A stretch of DNA of 64,000 nt. Source: JACPNO01 sp963825405 (GTDB taxonomy: Bacteria > Acidobacteriota > Terriglobia > Bryobacterales > Bryobacteraceae). Both the position numbers and the translations under genes were made by a program. The notes under the pieces are model-generated. The model was not told the origin of the DNA. It made no database searches and saw only the letters and a program-made list of their open reading frames with translations. The stretch is from NCBI GenBank assembly GCA_963825405.1, contig CAWGTB010000002.1, positions 1 to 64,000 on the forward strand. The letters are read 5' to 3'. How positions within the stretch are numbered: the stretch's first letter is position 1; each line of letters starts with the position of its first letter. Below, in pieces: positions 44,655 to 53,086 of this stretch.

Positions 44655-46345
44655 AGCCGGCTCTTCACGGCTGCCGCCACATCGCTCACCGCGACGTCGG
44701 ATGTTTTCTTGCCACGCCGTTCGACCAGCTCCACCATGCCCTGGGCGAGCTTCTTGCCGACGGTAATGCGGAACGGCACGCCTATCAGGTCGGCGTCTTT
44801 GAATTTCACGCCGGGGCGCTCGTCGCGATCGTCGTACAGCGTGTCCATGCCCAGGGCGAGACATTGCCCGTAAATTTGTTCGGCTGCGGTGCGCTGGCCT
44901 TCGTCGGCGCGATTGACCGGCGTCACCACCACCGTGAACGGCGCGATTGTCGGCCCCAATGCCATGCCATCGTTATCGTGCGATTGTTCGACAGCGGCGC
45001 ACAGAATGCGTTCGATGCCGATACCGTACGAACCCATGATGACCGGGATTTCTTCGCCGGCTGCATTTAACACGCGCAGCCCCATGGAGTCGGAATATCT
45101 GTAGCCAAGCTTGAAAATGTGGCCGATCTCGATGGTTTTCTTCAGCTCGAGCGGCTCGCCGCACGTCGCGCAGGGGTCGCCCGCGGCCACCTGGCGCAGG
45201 TCGTGATATTCGGCTTGGAAATCTTCGGCGGGGGTGACGTGGCGCAGGTGATGGTCGTCGCGGTTGGCGCCGGCGATCATGTTGCGGCGGCCGCGCAGGG
45301 CTTCGTCCACCAGAATGGGCATATTCTTGACGCCCACCGGGCCGAGCGATCCGGCGTCGGCGCCGAACCAATTGCGGATTTCCTCCGGACGCGCGGCGCG
45401 AATCTCAGCCGCAGTGACCGCTGAGCCTAACTTGGTTTCGCTCAACTGATGATCGCCGCGAACTAAGACCAGCACGGGCTCGCCATCGGCCACCATCACC
45501 AGGCTTTTCATTTGCGAGGTTTCCGGCAGACCGGTGAACTCGGTAAGATCAGCGATGGTTTTGCGCCCGGGCGTGGGAAATTCCTCCGGCTCCAGATCGC
45601 CTTCCGGATCGGGCACGCGCGGATCGCTGGCTTTCGCGACGGCTTTTTCGAGATTGGCCGAGTATCCGCATTTGCAAATGGCCACGAAGTCTTCCCCGGC
45701 ATCGGAGGCCACCATAAATTCGTGCGACTGGCTGCCGCCCATGGCGCCGGAATGGGCCTCCACCACGACATATTGCAGACCGCAGCGGTCGAAAATTTTG
45801 CAATAGGCGTCGTAATGCTTCTGATAGCCGATGTCCAGGCCGGCTGCGTCGATATCGAAGGTGTAGGAGTCCTTCATGGTGAACTGGCGCGTGCGCAGCA
45901 ACCCGGATTTCGGGCGGGCCTCATCGCGAAACTTGTTCTGGATCTGATACCAGATCTGGGGAAGCTGCTTGTAGCTGCGCAGCTCGCCGCGCGCGATGGA
46001 GGTCATCACTTCTTCGTGCGTCATGCCCAGGCACATGTCGCGCTGCCAGCGGTCTTTCAGGCGGAACATGTTGTCGCCCATAACCTGGTAGCGGCCGGAT
46101 TCCTGCCACAGCTCGGCCGGATGCAGCGCGGCGAGCAGCATCTCCTGGCCGCCGATGCGGTCCATCTCTTCGCGCACGATTTGCGTGATCTTCAGCAGCG
46201 ACCGCTGCGCCAGAAACAGATAGTTATACAAACCGGCGCCAAGCTGGCGGATGTATCCGGCACGCAGCAGCAACTGGTGGCTGACGACTTCGGCCTCGGC
46301 GGGGTTCTCGCGCAAGGTGGGAATGAATAGCTGGCTCCAACGCAT
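44651..46345 (-). CDS. proS: Prolyl-tRNA synthetase
   Basis: A 564-residue bacterial-type ProRS. The class II motifs are RQLGAGLYNYLFLAQRSLLK (motif 1 area), QNKFRDEARPKSGLLRTRQF (motif 2) and MGSYGIGIERILCAAVEQSH (motif 3). Between them is the YbaK-like editing insertion (about residues 240-390). The C-terminal anticodon-binding domain has GMDTLYDDRDERPGVKFKDA. It charges tRNA-Pro. The gene is divergent from glyA across a palindrome. Confidence 0.96.
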   Translation of the reverse strand: MRWSQLFIPTLRENPAEAEVVSHQLLLRAGYIRQLGAGLYNYLFLAQRSLLKITQIVREEMDRIGGQEMLLAALHPAELWQESGRYQVMGDNMFRLKDRWQRDMCLGMTHEEVMTSIARGELRSYKQLPQIWYQIQNKFRDEARPKSGLLRTRQFTMKDSYTFDIDAAGLDIGYQKHYDAYCKIFDRCGLQYVVVEAHSGAMGGSQSHEFMVASDAGEDFVAICKCGYSANLEKAVAKASDPRVPDPEGDLEPEEFPTPGRKTIADLTEFTGLPETSQMKSLVMVADGEPVLVLVRGDHQLSETKLGSAVTAAEIRAARPEEIRNWFGADAGSLGPVGVKNMPILVDEALRGRRNMIAGANRDDHHLRHVTPAEDFQAEYHDLRQVAAGDPCATCGEPLELKKTIEIGHIFKLGYRYSDSMGLRVLNAAGEEIPVIMGSYGIGIERILCAAVEQSHDNDGMALGPTIAPFTVVVTPVNRADEGQRTAAEQIYGQCLALGMDTLYDDRDERPGVKFKDADLIGVPFRITVGKKLAQGMVELVERRGKKTSDVAVSDVAAAVKSRL

Positions 46346-46371
46346 AAGTCAGGATGTTCGGGAAAGCCTTC

Positions 46372-46389
46372 ATTTTAGCATGCTAAAAT
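46372..46389. promoter_or_regulatory. Perfect 18-bp palindrome with divergent extended -10 elements (proS/glyA)
   Basis: ATTTTAGCATGCTAAAAT is a perfect palindrome in the 56-base gap between proS and glyA. Each strand contains TGCTAAAAT, an extended -10 element (TGn plus TAAAAT), pointing to glyA on the plus strand and proS on the minus strand. Both genes could be driven from overlapping, mutually exclusive sites, or the palindrome could be an operator. No clear -35 is seen on either side. Confidence 0.5.
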
Positions 46390-46401
46390 TGAGTTCCCCT
46401 T

Positions 46402-47682
46402 ATGGACTTCCAGATGTCGCGGCCGTTGGCCGAAGTCGATCCCCAGATTGCCGACGCACTGCGCCACGAAACCGAGCGGCAGCACGGGCAGCTCGAGCTG
46501 ATCGCGAGCGAGAATTTCGTCTCCGAAGCCATCCTCGAAGCCGTGGGCAGTATTTTTACCAACAAATACGCCGAAGGTTATCCGGGCAAGCGCTACTACG
46601 GCGGCTGCGAGTATGCCGACAACGTCGAAAATCTCGCGCGCGATCGCGCCAAGAAGCTTTTCGACGCCGAGTATGTCAACGTGCAGCCGCATTCCGGCTC
46701 GCAAGCCAACCAGGCCGCGTATGCCGCGGTTCTGCAGCCCGGCGATACCGTGCTGGGGCTGAATCTGGCACATGGCGGACATCTCACTCACGGCCATCAT
46801 CTGAATTTTTCCGGTAAGACGTACAAGATCGTCCCCTACGGCGTGCGGCGCGAAACCGAGACCATCGACTATGACGAGTTGGACCGCCTGGCCGCCGAGC
46901 ACAGGCCGAAGATGATCATCGCGGGTGGCAGCGCGTATCCGCGTACTTTGGATTTTGCGCGCTTCCGGAAGGCAGCCGATTCCGTCAACGCTCTCCTGGT
47001 GGTGGACATGGCGCATTTTGCCGGACTGGTGGCAGCGGGCCTGCATCCCAACCCGTGCCATTACGCCGACATCGTCACTTCGACCACGCACAAGACACTG
47101 CGCGGGCCGCGCGGCGGACTCATCCTGGCGCGCGCCCAGCACGGGCCGGCCATCGACAAGACCGTGTTTCCCGGCACGCAGGGCGGGCCGCTGATGCACG
47201 TGATCGCCGCCAAGGCCGTGTGCTTTCTGGAAGCCGCCAAGCCCGCGTTCATCGCCTATCAGAAACAAGTGATCGCTAACGCCAAGACGCTGGCTGATGG
47301 CATGGCGGAAGAGGGCTATCGCGTGGTGTCGGGCGGCACGGACACGCATGTGATGCTCATCGACGTGTTCTCCAAAGGCGTGCGCGGCAAGGAAGCCGAG
47401 TCGGCGCTCGATCGCGCGCGCATTACGGTGAACAAGAACGCGATTCCGTTCGACGTGAATCCGCCGCTCAATCCGAGCGGCATTCGCCTGGGCAGCCCAG
47501 CCGTCACCACGCGTGGATTCGGGGCCGCGGAAATGCGTGAGACCGCCGCGCTGATCGCCGAAGTGCTGCGCCATATCGACTCGGAAGAAACCATCGCCGC
47601 CGTGCGCAAGCGAGTCGAGGCGCTCACCGTGAAGTTCCCTCTGTACAGTTGGAAATTGGAGCGGGCACCGGCGGCACCTTAA
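46402..47682 (+). CDS. glyA: Serine hydroxymethyltransferase
   Basis: A 426-residue PLP enzyme that converts serine and tetrahydrofolate to glycine and 5,10-methylene-THF. Landmarks are ELIASENFVSEAILEAVGS, NKYAEGYPGKRYYGGCEYAD, VQPHSGSQANQAAYAAVLQP, GGHLTHGH, and the Schiff-base lysine region VTSTTHKTLRGPRGG. The C-terminal SGIRLGSPAVTTRGFG is also typical. It is divergent from proS and followed closely by a glycosyltransferase gene. Confidence 0.97.
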   Translation: MDFQMSRPLAEVDPQIADALRHETERQHGQLELIASENFVSEAILEAVGSIFTNKYAEGYPGKRYYGGCEYADNVENLARDRAKKLFDAEYVNVQPHSGSQANQAAYAAVLQPGDTVLGLNLAHGGHLTHGHHLNFSGKTYKIVPYGVRRETETIDYDELDRLAAEHRPKMIIAGGSAYPRTLDFARFRKAADSVNALLVVDMAHFAGLVAAGLHPNPCHYADIVTSTTHKTLRGPRGGLILARAQHGPAIDKTVFPGTQGGPLMHVIAAKAVCFLEAAKPAFIAYQKQVIANAKTLADGMAEEGYRVVSGGTDTHVMLIDVFSKGVRGKEAESALDRARITVNKNAIPFDVNPPLNPSGIRLGSPAVTTRGFGAAEMRETAALIAEVLRHIDSEETIAAVRKRVEALTVKFPLYSWKLERAPAAP

Positions 47683-47703
47683 GCCGCGGCGGCAGCCCGG
47701 CCT

Positions 47704-48864
47704 ATGCTCAAGATCGTTATCGACGTCCGGCGCATCCGGGATTTCGGGATCGGCACGTACATCCGCAATCTGGTGAATGCGCTGGCTCACGTCGACCAGA
47801 CGAACCGCTATGTGCTGGTGACGTCACCCGGCGAAGCGCGGTCGTTCGCGGGCCTGCCGAGTCATTTCGAGGTCGCCACCTACGCCGGCAGTGACGAGCG
47901 GCCGAAAGACAACGCCGCTTTCCCCTGGTTTCTGCGCCGCTTCTCGGCCAATCTGTTCCACGTTCCGCTGAACCGCGTTCCGGTGTGGATGCCCAAGCCG
48001 TACATCGTAACCATCCACGATATGGCCAGCCTGCTGTTTACGGAGCAAACCGGCATTCGGGCCGATCTCCATCGCTGGCGCTTCCGGCGCGGATTGCAGC
48101 AGGCAGAACGCGTGATCGCTGTTTCGGCGTCCACCCGGCGCGACGTGCAAAATTATCTAGGAATCCCGGCCGAGCGGGTCCGCCTGGTCTACAACGCGCC
48201 CGACCCGGATTTCTCGCGGCACGGCCATGCCGCTGACGCTCGCGCGGCGGGTCCGCAGACCGAGGAGCGCGAACGCCAACGGGTACTGGAGCGCTACCAG
48301 ATCACCTATCCGTTTCTGCTTTACGCCGGCAACATCCGGCCGCAGAAAAACATTCCGCGTCTGGTGGAAGCGTTCGCCGTGGCTTACAACGAGTTGGCCA
48401 GCCATCCGGTGTATAAGGATTTGCGGCTGATCATTATCGGCGATGAGATTGCGCGTAACCCCGCCGTGCGCCGGGCGATTCTGCACAGCCGCGTCGAGAA
48501 CCGGGCGCGCTTTCTGGGCTTTGTGCCTTTCGATACGCTGCGCGCCTTTTACCAGTCGGCGGAGGCGTTCGTGTTCCCGTCACTTTACGAAGGGTTTGGC
48601 TTGCCGCCGCTCGAAGCCATGGCGACGGGCACGCCGGTGATCACGTCCAATGTCGGTTCCCTGCCCGAAGCGGTGGGCGATGCCGCCATGCTGGTGAATC
48701 CGGAAAACGTTTTCGATATCGCCCGCGGAATTCGCGAAGTGCTGTTGGACGCGGACTTACGGGCGACACTGGTGAGTCGCGGCACCGAACGGGTGGCGCG
48801 CTTCAGTTGGGAGAGAACCGCGCGGGAAGTGCTGGAGATTTATCAGGAAGCCGGCGGAAGATAA
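47704..48864 (+). CDS. Glycosyltransferase family 4 (GT-B) protein
   Basis: A 386-residue GT-B enzyme. The acceptor domain holds the GIGTYIRNLVNAL motif, and VTIHDMASLLF followed by VIAVSASTRRDVQ marks the domain junction. The nucleotide-sugar site is LLYAGNIRPQKNIPRLVEAF and FVFPSLYEGFGLPPLEAMA (EX7E motif) then GTPVITSNVGSLPEAVGDAA. It adds a sugar to a lipid or glycan acceptor in the cytoplasm; donor and acceptor are unknown. No other polysaccharide genes are adjacent. Confidence 0.9.
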   Translation: MLKIVIDVRRIRDFGIGTYIRNLVNALAHVDQTNRYVLVTSPGEARSFAGLPSHFEVATYAGSDERPKDNAAFPWFLRRFSANLFHVPLNRVPVWMPKPYIVTIHDMASLLFTEQTGIRADLHRWRFRRGLQQAERVIAVSASTRRDVQNYLGIPAERVRLVYNAPDPDFSRHGHAADARAAGPQTEERERQRVLERYQITYPFLLYAGNIRPQKNIPRLVEAFAVAYNELASHPVYKDLRLIIIGDEIARNPAVRRAILHSRVENRARFLGFVPFDTLRAFYQSAEAFVFPSLYEGFGLPPLEAMATGTPVITSNVGSLPEAVGDAAMLVNPENVFDIARGIREVLLDADLRATLVSRGTERVARFSWERTAREVLEIYQEAGGR

Positions 48865-48880
48865 TCGACGGTTCGGCGTT

Positions 48881-48936
48881 GTAAGCACGATGTACGCGGG
48901 TTTAAGCGCGATGCGCGCAGTTTTAATCCGATGCGC
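48881..48936. repeat. Three degenerate ~20-bp tandem units
   Basis: Units at 48881-48900, 48901-48920 and 48921-48936 share a TTTAAGC-CGATG-GCGC pattern with a 20-base period. They follow the glycosyltransferase stop. The role is unknown and the third unit is incomplete. Confidence 0.4.
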
Positions 48937-48974
48937 CAATCGGAGCCGCGACCAGAGGGAGCGGTTTCCGCCAG

Positions 48975-49490
48975 TTACAACAATTGTTCCATCAACGAAA
49001 TCAGATAATCTTCGTCGAATGGCCCGGATCGGTACGTGCGCGCATCGAAGTAGCGCCACTGGTTCTGGCGCTTCTCCAGGCAATAGAAGACATATTGCTC
49101 CTCAATCACGGCCTGTTCCAGCAGGTCCTGATTGAAGCAGCGCACGGCGCCTTCCAGAATGTGCGGGACGCGGAAATTCTCGGTCGATACCAGCAGATCG
49201 GTCGCGGAGAATTCTATTTGCAGAATCCGGCCGCGGGCGTTGATCTGAAGCAGATTGGCGCCTGGATCCTGAAAAGCCTCGGGCGGGTAGGTAGGGGGAT
49301 CGAAGGACAACTCCGTCTGCGTGAGGTACCGGTTTAGCTCGCCCACGAAACTGCGGCAGATGGCGTGCAGCTCAGTGGCGGCGCGGCGGCGCAGCGCCTC
49401 GATGCGATGAGTTTTCTCGATCAGCGCTGCGTCTTTTACGGCCAGGGCATCGATGGTCTCGGCTAACTTCTTCAACCGGTTATTCTGCAA
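48975..49490 (-). CDS. Hypothetical protein paired with XRE regulator
   Basis: About 171 residues from TTG 49490, which overlaps the regulator's stop by 11 bases; the frame is open further upstream, so the start is uncertain. The N-terminus is a coiled segment (KKLAETIDALAVKDAALIEK). The rest appears alpha/beta with LLQINARGRILQIEFSATDL and a YVFYCLEKRQNQWRYFDART strand. I recognise no family. The overlap with the HTH gene implies a coupled two-gene unit. Confidence 0.55.
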   Translation of the reverse strand: MQNNRLKKLAETIDALAVKDAALIEKTHRIEALRRRAATELHAICRSFVGELNRYLTQTELSFDPPTYPPEAFQDPGANLLQINARGRILQIEFSATDLLVSTENFRVPHILEGAVRCFNQDLLEQAVIEEQYVFYCLEKRQNQWRYFDARTYRSGPFDEDYLISLMEQLL

Positions 49491-50181
49491 TAGGGATCGG
49501 CTCCAGGCGCCGGCCAATCCAGATGGCTTCGGCCTGCACCACATCCAGAATATTCTTATCGGAGAGAGAAATCGAGTCCCAGGAGGCGGAATTGTGCGCG
49601 GCGCCAGCCGGAATCAGCCGTAACTGGGAGCCTTCGCGCTTCAAGTACCGCAGCAGCCCGTACCCGCGCCAGTTCAGCGCATACAGGCCGCCATTGACAG
49701 GTTGGCTGCGTTGAGGCCCGGCGCGATCGAGCAGAACGCGGCTGCCGGCTGTGAAGAGACCAGTCATGAGCGGGTCGTGCGCCAACCGGCCGACTGCCGG
49801 ACTCTCGAGCCCGGCGATTTCAGCTTCCGGGAAAGGGTAGCTGTCGGCGCGAACGACGTGCTGAGGGAATGGGTGGCCAGGCCCGAGCAGCCCTTCGAGT
49901 ACCGGAACCCCCCGAAAAACCGTACGCGCTGCCACAGAGGGGATGGCGTGCCGCTCCAATTCGTGGGGTTCAAGAAGATCCAAAATGGTGATGCCGAGAT
50001 GGCGCAGAATGCGGTCGGCAGATTTCGTCGACAGGGCCTTGGCGCCTTTCAGAACGTGGTGAATATGCGGTTGTGAGATTCCCGTCTGGCGTGCCAGGCC
50101 ACGTTCCGTCACTTCGCCCCGGCGCACCCTCGCTTGCAGGGTGGCGACTAACCGTATCTGTAGGATGCTAAACAGCATCAA
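49480..50181 (-). CDS. XRE-type helix-turn-helix regulator with C-terminal peptidase-S24-like region
   Basis: A 233-residue protein. The DNA-binding part is residues 15-70 with TERGLARQTGISQPHIHHVL, a clear HTH_3-like motif. The C-terminal part (about 110-225) contains DPLMTGLFTAGSRVLLDRAG and GGLYALNWRGYGLLRYLKRE, whose order resembles the LexA/CI (S24) self-cleavage-like fold, though a catalytic Ser/Lys pair is not certain. It could be a phage-type or stress repressor controlling itself through the AT-rich upstream region. It is coupled to the hypothetical gene downstream. Confidence 0.7.
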   Translation of the reverse strand: MMLFSILQIRLVATLQARVRRGEVTERGLARQTGISQPHIHHVLKGAKALSTKSADRILRHLGITILDLLEPHELERHAIPSVAARTVFRGVPVLEGLLGPGHPFPQHVVRADSYPFPEAEIAGLESPAVGRLAHDPLMTGLFTAGSRVLLDRAGPQRSQPVNGGLYALNWRGYGLLRYLKREGSQLRLIPAGAAHNSASWDSISLSDKNILDVVQAEAIWIGRRLEPIPIAE

Positions 50182-50469
50182 TATCCGTGGCGCTTATTCC
50201 TTCTAGGAATAGAGTAGTTCTGTTTGAGTAAAACGAGAAAAAGCGCCAATTTAAAACGAAAATTCATTTCTTATACACCCAATGGCGTAAGTAGCGTTCG
50301 GCAAACTTCTTACGCCATTCGAATACGCTCCGCGCGGAAGGAGAGATAACAAAAAGATTACGGCGTGTCTTGACGCTTTCCGGTTGCGCTCTACAGTTGA
50401 GAGGGTTGATTCGTGCGGCGCCGCTCTCCTCGCAAGTCGAGGGCCCCCCGCAGGAGGACATGGAGCGAA
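50182..50469. promoter_or_regulatory. Divergent intergenic region with inverted repeat 50281-50319
   Basis: This 288-base AT-rich stretch lies between the divergent XRE regulator and the zinc-motif gene. An 11-base inverted repeat, AATGGCGTAAG at 50281-50291 and its complement at 50309-50319, could be an operator or an attenuator stem. A smaller ATTCC/GGAAT pair stands at 50196-50210. An AGGAGGAC ribosome-binding site for the next gene is at 50451-50458. No gene is supported in between. Confidence 0.5.
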
Positions 50470-51036
50470 ATGGAGTGGAACCGATCTGAAACCTTGGCTC
50501 TGGCCAAGACGTGCTGCACGCAGTGCCACGGTGATGGACTGCGCAAAGGGCGGCGGGGTAATTCCGGTGCTTGCAATTGTGTGTTACGAGCGATTTTTCG
50601 CGCCTGCTATGCGCGTTTTCGCTATTGCGCCAGCAAGGAGAAGTATATGAGCAAAGTGACGCTGGCCTTCTGCGCCGGAAAGGACCGCAGGCTCACTTGG
50701 GTGCGGAGAGACGAGGATTATGTCGCCGACTTCTGTCTGGTAAGCCGGCGGACGCTGGATGAGTTCGAGCACCGAGTATTCCGCTTTCACTTCCTGTTGG
50801 GCGCGGATTGGAAGCTGTGCTGCCGCCAAATGAAGATCGATCGCGGTACCTTTTTTCACGCTGTCTACCGGATACAGCAGAAATTAGGCCGGATTTTCCG
50901 GGAACTGGAGCCGTACAGCCTTTACCCGCTGGACGAATATTTCGGCGGCAAGGTCCGTAGGTTCGAAGTCTCAAGCGCGTCCACACAGGAGCCGGGACGA
51001 AGGCCGCTCGCGCCGCCGCTGCGCAAGATCGCTTAA
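50470..51036 (+). CDS. Zinc-motif protein of unknown function (CxxCxGxG plus C-rich segment)
   Basis: A 188-residue protein from ATG 50470, preferred over an upstream in-frame ATG because of the AGGAGGAC site and the family-like start MEWNRSETLALAKTC. Cysteines at 16 and 19 form CTQCHGDG, a DnaJ-type zinc-knuckle motif, and a CNC triplet plus further cysteines follow to residue 48. The C-terminal half is helical with ADWKLCCRQMKIDRGTFFHA and VYRIQQKLGRIFRELEPY, which could be a DNA-binding helix-turn-helix. Similar proteins appear in Acidobacteria as far as I recall; function unknown. Confidence 0.65.
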   Translation: MEWNRSETLALAKTCCTQCHGDGLRKGRRGNSGACNCVLRAIFRACYARFRYCASKEKYMSKVTLAFCAGKDRRLTWVRRDEDYVADFCLVSRRTLDEFEHRVFRFHFLLGADWKLCCRQMKIDRGTFFHAVYRIQQKLGRIFRELEPYSLYPLDEYFGGKVRRFEVSSASTQEPGRRPLAPPLRKIA

Positions 51037-51047
51037 GCAGGATGGCT

Positions 51048-51085
51048 CTCCGTCGTGTGATAAAATCCACATGCACACGACGGAG
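51048..51085 (+). promoter_or_regulatory. Hairpin/operator-like palindrome enclosing a -10 element upstream of the bicupin gene
   Basis: CTCCGTCGTGTG at 51048-51059 is the perfect complement of CACACGACGGAG at 51074-51085. The 14-base centre holds TAAAAT, reading TGATAAAAT with the arm end, an extended -10 element. The only ribosome-binding-like CGGAG lies inside the right arm, and the ATG is at 51091. It could be an operator over the promoter or an mRNA stem that hides the ribosome site. Confidence 0.5.
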
Positions 51086-51090
51086 CAGCC

Positions 51091-52002
51091 ATGAAATCAG
51101 TCCTTTTTTTGTTTGCGGCGATTCCTTTGATTCTGGCGTGCGGCTGCTTCGCCCAGCAGGAGGAATTCTCCTGGGCGCTCAAGCCGACAGCCCTGACCAA
51201 ATATGCGCCGCCTAATAAGCCCATTACCAAGCTGGCGGATTTGAAAGCCAAACACGCCGGACAGAGCGAGTGGCGGGAGGTGGTTGTCGACGACGATCAT
51301 CTACACACCGAGTACATTCTGTCGCCGCCGGGATCGAAAGTTTCCCGGCGCTTTCACCCGGATACGCGCGAATGGTGGGTGGTGATGGATGGCGAGCTGA
51401 AGTTCGAGATCGAGGGGCAGCAGCCGGTCGTCGCTACCAAAGGATCGATGGTACAGGTGCCGATGCAGACCGTCTACTCTATCGAGACCGTAGGCGCAAA
51501 GCCGGCCTTGCGCTATGAAGTGAATATCGCCAAAGCCAAAACCCTTTATCCCAAGGACGTCCAGCCTCCGAAGCTGCCGGGATTTGAGTGGATACCGGTG
51601 ACATTGAATCGCAAGGCCGGGCCTTACGATCACGGCAACCAGCCGCACATTAATTTGTACGAGCTGGCCAAGGACCCGAAATACCGCGGCAGCCGTTTCG
51701 TGCATGACGACCGGGCCGTGAGCAACATCATTTACGGCTATGAGAAAGAGCTCGATCCGATCAATCCCGCCAACCGCGGGCATTATCATCCGGAGTGCGC
51801 TGAATCGTGGCTGATCATGGCCGGCCAGATTCGCTATGCCATCGAAGGGCAGGGCGTGATCATCGCAGATGAAGGCGACGTGGTGTATGTGCCGCTGTTC
51901 ACTTTCCACCTCCCGCGCTTTTATGGCACCGGACCTTCCTGCCGTCTGGCTATGAACGGCTACACCAACATCGCGCACCTGTTCGACGCCAAGCCGCACT
52001 AG
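51091..52002 (+). CDS. Secreted bicupin protein
   Basis: A 303-residue protein with a lipoprotein-like or Sec signal (LFLFAAIPLILACGCFA). Two cupin barrels are visible: one around RRFHPDTREWWVVMDGELKF then KGSMVQVPMQTVYSIE (residues 88-145), the second around GHYHPECAESWLIMAGQIRY then VVYVPLFTFHLPRFYG (229-285). The second keeps HxH and Glu/His metal ligands; the first has a single His. It likely acts on a small molecule in the periplasm; the family is uncharacterised. Confidence 0.8.
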   Translation: MKSVLFLFAAIPLILACGCFAQQEEFSWALKPTALTKYAPPNKPITKLADLKAKHAGQSEWREVVVDDDHLHTEYILSPPGSKVSRRFHPDTREWWVVMDGELKFEIEGQQPVVATKGSMVQVPMQTVYSIETVGAKPALRYEVNIAKAKTLYPKDVQPPKLPGFEWIPVTLNRKAGPYDHGNQPHINLYELAKDPKYRGSRFVHDDRAVSNIIYGYEKELDPINPANRGHYHPECAESWLIMAGQIRYAIEGQGVIIADEGDVVYVPLFTFHLPRFYGTGPSCRLAMNGYTNIAHLFDAKPH

Positions 52003-52014
52003 ACTGTCGACCGC

Positions 52015-53004
52015 GTGGACAATATCACTCATACTCTGACCGGCCTGATGCTGAGCCGGGCCGGACTCAACCGAATCTCGCCCGAGGCTACATGGGTGCT
52101 GCTGCTGGCGGCCAACGCGCCAGATATTGACGTGTCGAGCGCACTGGGGGGCTCACTCACCTACTTGCATTACCACCGCTATTTGACGCATTCCCTGCTG
52201 CTGCTGCCCGTGATGGCGGCGGCGTGCGTGCTGGCGGTGCGGCTGCTGGCGCGGCGGCCGATCGCCTGGAAGCAGGCATACGTTGTGGCCCTGATTGGCG
52301 TGGCGAGCCACCTGCTGCTGGATTTGACCAACGTATACGGCGTGCGGCTGCTACTGCCCTTTTCCGCGCGTTGGTTCCGCCTGGATATCACCAACGTGAT
52401 TGACCTGTGGATTTGGGGCGCGCTGCTGCTAGCGTTCCTTGCGCCGTTGCTAGCCAAGCTGGTACAGAGCGAAATGGGAGGCGCGCAAAAGCGCTATCCG
52501 GGCCGCGCCTCGGCGGTGGCGGCGCTGGCTTTTCTGCTGCTGTACGATGGCAGCCGGTTCATCCTGCACGAGCGGGCGGTGGCGACGCTCGAATCGCACG
52601 TCTATGGCGGCAGCCCGCCGCGGCGAGTGGCGGCTGTACCGGGCCCCTTTTCCCTGCTGCGCTGGCGCGGAGTGATCGAGACGGCGAACTCCTACCGCAT
52701 CCAGGAAGTAAACCTGGCAGAGGACTTTGACGCGGCCGGTGGACGCGAATTCTTCAAAGCCGAAGGCAGCGCCGCCATCGATGTGGCCAACCGGACGGAG
52801 GCTTTCCGCGAATTTCTGCGGTTCTCGCAATATCCGCTCTGGCAAACTTCTGCCGGCGAGGGCGAAAATGCGGTCCAGGTGCAAGCGATGGACATGCGCT
52901 TCGCGGACCCGTCGTCGCCTGGCTTCGTGGTTACTGTCGAGTTAGATCGCCAGTTGCAGGTGAGGCGCGCGTGGTTCACGTTCGGAGATCCGCGGCCCAG
53001 ATAA
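52015..53004 (+). CDS. YdjM-family metal-dependent membrane hydrolase-like protein
   Basis: A 329-residue protein from GTG 52015. The N-terminus DNITHTLTGLMLSRAGL and the motifs LAANAPDIDV, YHRYLTHSLLLLP and ASHLLLDLTNVYGVRLLLPF match the YdjM/LexA-regulated membrane hydrolase family (PF04307-like), with several membrane helices up to about residue 190. The C-terminal 140 residues form a soluble domain of unknown role. It lies 12 bases after the bicupin gene. Confidence 0.85.
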   Translation: MDNITHTLTGLMLSRAGLNRISPEATWVLLLAANAPDIDVSSALGGSLTYLHYHRYLTHSLLLLPVMAAACVLAVRLLARRPIAWKQAYVVALIGVASHLLLDLTNVYGVRLLLPFSARWFRLDITNVIDLWIWGALLLAFLAPLLAKLVQSEMGGAQKRYPGRASAVAALAFLLLYDGSRFILHERAVATLESHVYGGSPPRRVAAVPGPFSLLRWRGVIETANSYRIQEVNLAEDFDAAGGREFFKAEGSAAIDVANRTEAFREFLRFSQYPLWQTSAGEGENAVQVQAMDMRFADPSSPGFVVTVELDRQLQVRRAWFTFGDPRPR

Positions 53005-53086
53005 AGTGGAATTGTCGGCCCTGTTAAGGTTTTGTGCGTATAGGCGCTGACCAGCTTTTCTGCCACTATCGCCGTAGCGCTCTCCG

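Noticed and set aside
49164..49544. Extending the unknown protein to ATG 49544
   Set aside because: The extension overlaps the XRE regulator's coding end and reads a low-complexity stretch; a TTG near 49490 is more typical, though not certain.
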